This document shows positions 63,657-64,000 of a stretch of 64,000 bases of DNA, one piece after another. The notes beneath the pieces were generated by a model. The model was not told the origin of the DNA. It made no database searches and saw only the letters and a program-made list of their open reading frames with translations. The position numbers and the translations under genes were made by a program. This DNA comes from Vibrio sp. UCD-FRSSP16_30. GTDB lineage: Bacteria; Pseudomonadota; Gammaproteobacteria; Enterobacterales; Vibrionaceae. Location: the NCBI RefSeq assembly GCF_001676025.1, contig NZ_LZFW01000024.1, forward strand, positions 1-64,000, given 5' to 3'. Each line of letters starts with the position of its first letter. Positions within the stretch are counted from its first letter, which is position 1.

Positions 63657-64000
63657 TTATTCGATTGAATCCACAACAGTGTTAATTTGTTTGTTAAGAG
63701 AAACGGCTGTTTTTGCAATTTCTCGCTGTTCAATAAGAATATTATGCAATATGTCTTTAGTGGTAAGAGGGTTTGCTAACACGACGCGGAAAACAATGGT
63801 GGTCATGTTGTCCCACTTCTTGGGAGTAAGTGTAGTACGAGAAACAAACGACAAACCATTTTCGCGCTGATGCTTTTGAATAAACTGAGTCAGTCCATTC
63901 AATAGCTCATTGAGTTTGTGTTTTTGTTTGCCGCTAGCTCGTTGAAGTGCCGCTTTTATACGGGCAGGAATGTAGCGATAAGTCAGCAGGCATAACTCTG
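63657..64000 (-). CDS. panP: PLP-dependent decarboxylase (PanP-like), C-terminal part (cut by window end)
   Basis: The frame is open to the window end. The 114 residues available begin ELCLLTYRYIPARIKAALQR and include REN-GLSFVSRTTLTP and TTIVFRVVLANPLTTKDILHNILIEQ. These match the C-terminus of group II decarboxylases of the glutamate/aspartate type, especially the aspartate 1-decarboxylase PanP of vibrios, which makes beta-alanine for pantothenate. The PLP Lys lies outside the window, so the substrate is inferred. The symbol is tentative. Confidence 0.75.
   Translation of the reverse strand, partial: ELCLLTYRYIPARIKAALQRASGKQKHKLNELLNGLTQFIQKHQRENGLSFVSRTTLTPKKWDNMTTIVFRVVLANPLTTKDILHNILIEQREIAKTAVSLNKQINTVVDSIE

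Overview
This window is a piece of chromosome from a gammaproteobacterium of the family Vibrionaceae, most likely a Vibrio. Three things point there: the norspermidine operon with its fused diaminobutyrate aminotransferase/decarboxylase; the gene set (TTG-started uvrY-uvrC, FabV, HexR, a PanP-like decarboxylase, trpG separate from trpD, trpC fused to trpF); and the moderate-to-low GC content. The species cannot be named from the sequence.

Layout. 1-2380: the tail of an IS4-type transposase, a DUF3179 membrane protein and a divergent MarR regulator with three copies of a 15-bp motif between them. 2445-9478: a complete trp operon (leader peptide, attenuator, E, G, D, CF, B, A) on the minus strand, controlled by a textbook TrpR operator, with trpH, yciO and rluB divergent on the plus strand. 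12170-13705: a thioredoxin-like protein and a glycerate kinase. 13719-21363: a tetrathionate respiration locus, ttrRS divergent from ttrBCA. 21424-36732: housekeeping and transport genes (gltS, cytochrome b561, ABC exporter, two Bcr/CflA-type MFS pumps, acid phosphatase, MAPEG, ybiT, cold-shock/DUF1294, polB). 37288-40396: uvrY, uvrC, pgsA. 40630-41894: a tRNA array (Cys, Gly, Leu) with internal duplication and two broken tRNA-Gly copies, followed by an ORF-less group II intron (41895-42746). 42860-48570: a structured leader RNA and the carboxynorspermidine pathway operon. 48866-51543: a small accessory island (164-bp mobile repeat, DUF3307/SatD-like pair with a triple palindromic operator, broken toxin-antitoxin gene, GNAT enzyme). 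51603-64000: ABM protein, NnrS, a tiny Cys-rich protein behind an NsrR-type site, LysR/nitroreductase, RluA-type synthase, GNAT, AraC, an ACT-domain regulator, FabV, GrxA, iron alcohol dehydrogenase, HexR and the C-terminus of a PLP-dependent decarboxylase.

The most interesting parts are (i) the satD-like/DUF3307 gene pair: a cytosolic protein with a possible nucleotide-cyclase-like fold and a C-terminal helix-turn-helix, translationally coupled to a polytopic membrane protein and preceded by three 20-bp palindromes at an exact 29-bp period; and (ii) a 164-bp repeat present twice, in opposite orientation, with the same length, about 89% identity and no indels, each copy bounded by a different perfect 10-bp direct repeat. 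The second has the signature of a small non-autonomous transposable element. Both are inferences from sequence alone. Plain-sequence evidence is kept apart from family knowledge in each entry.
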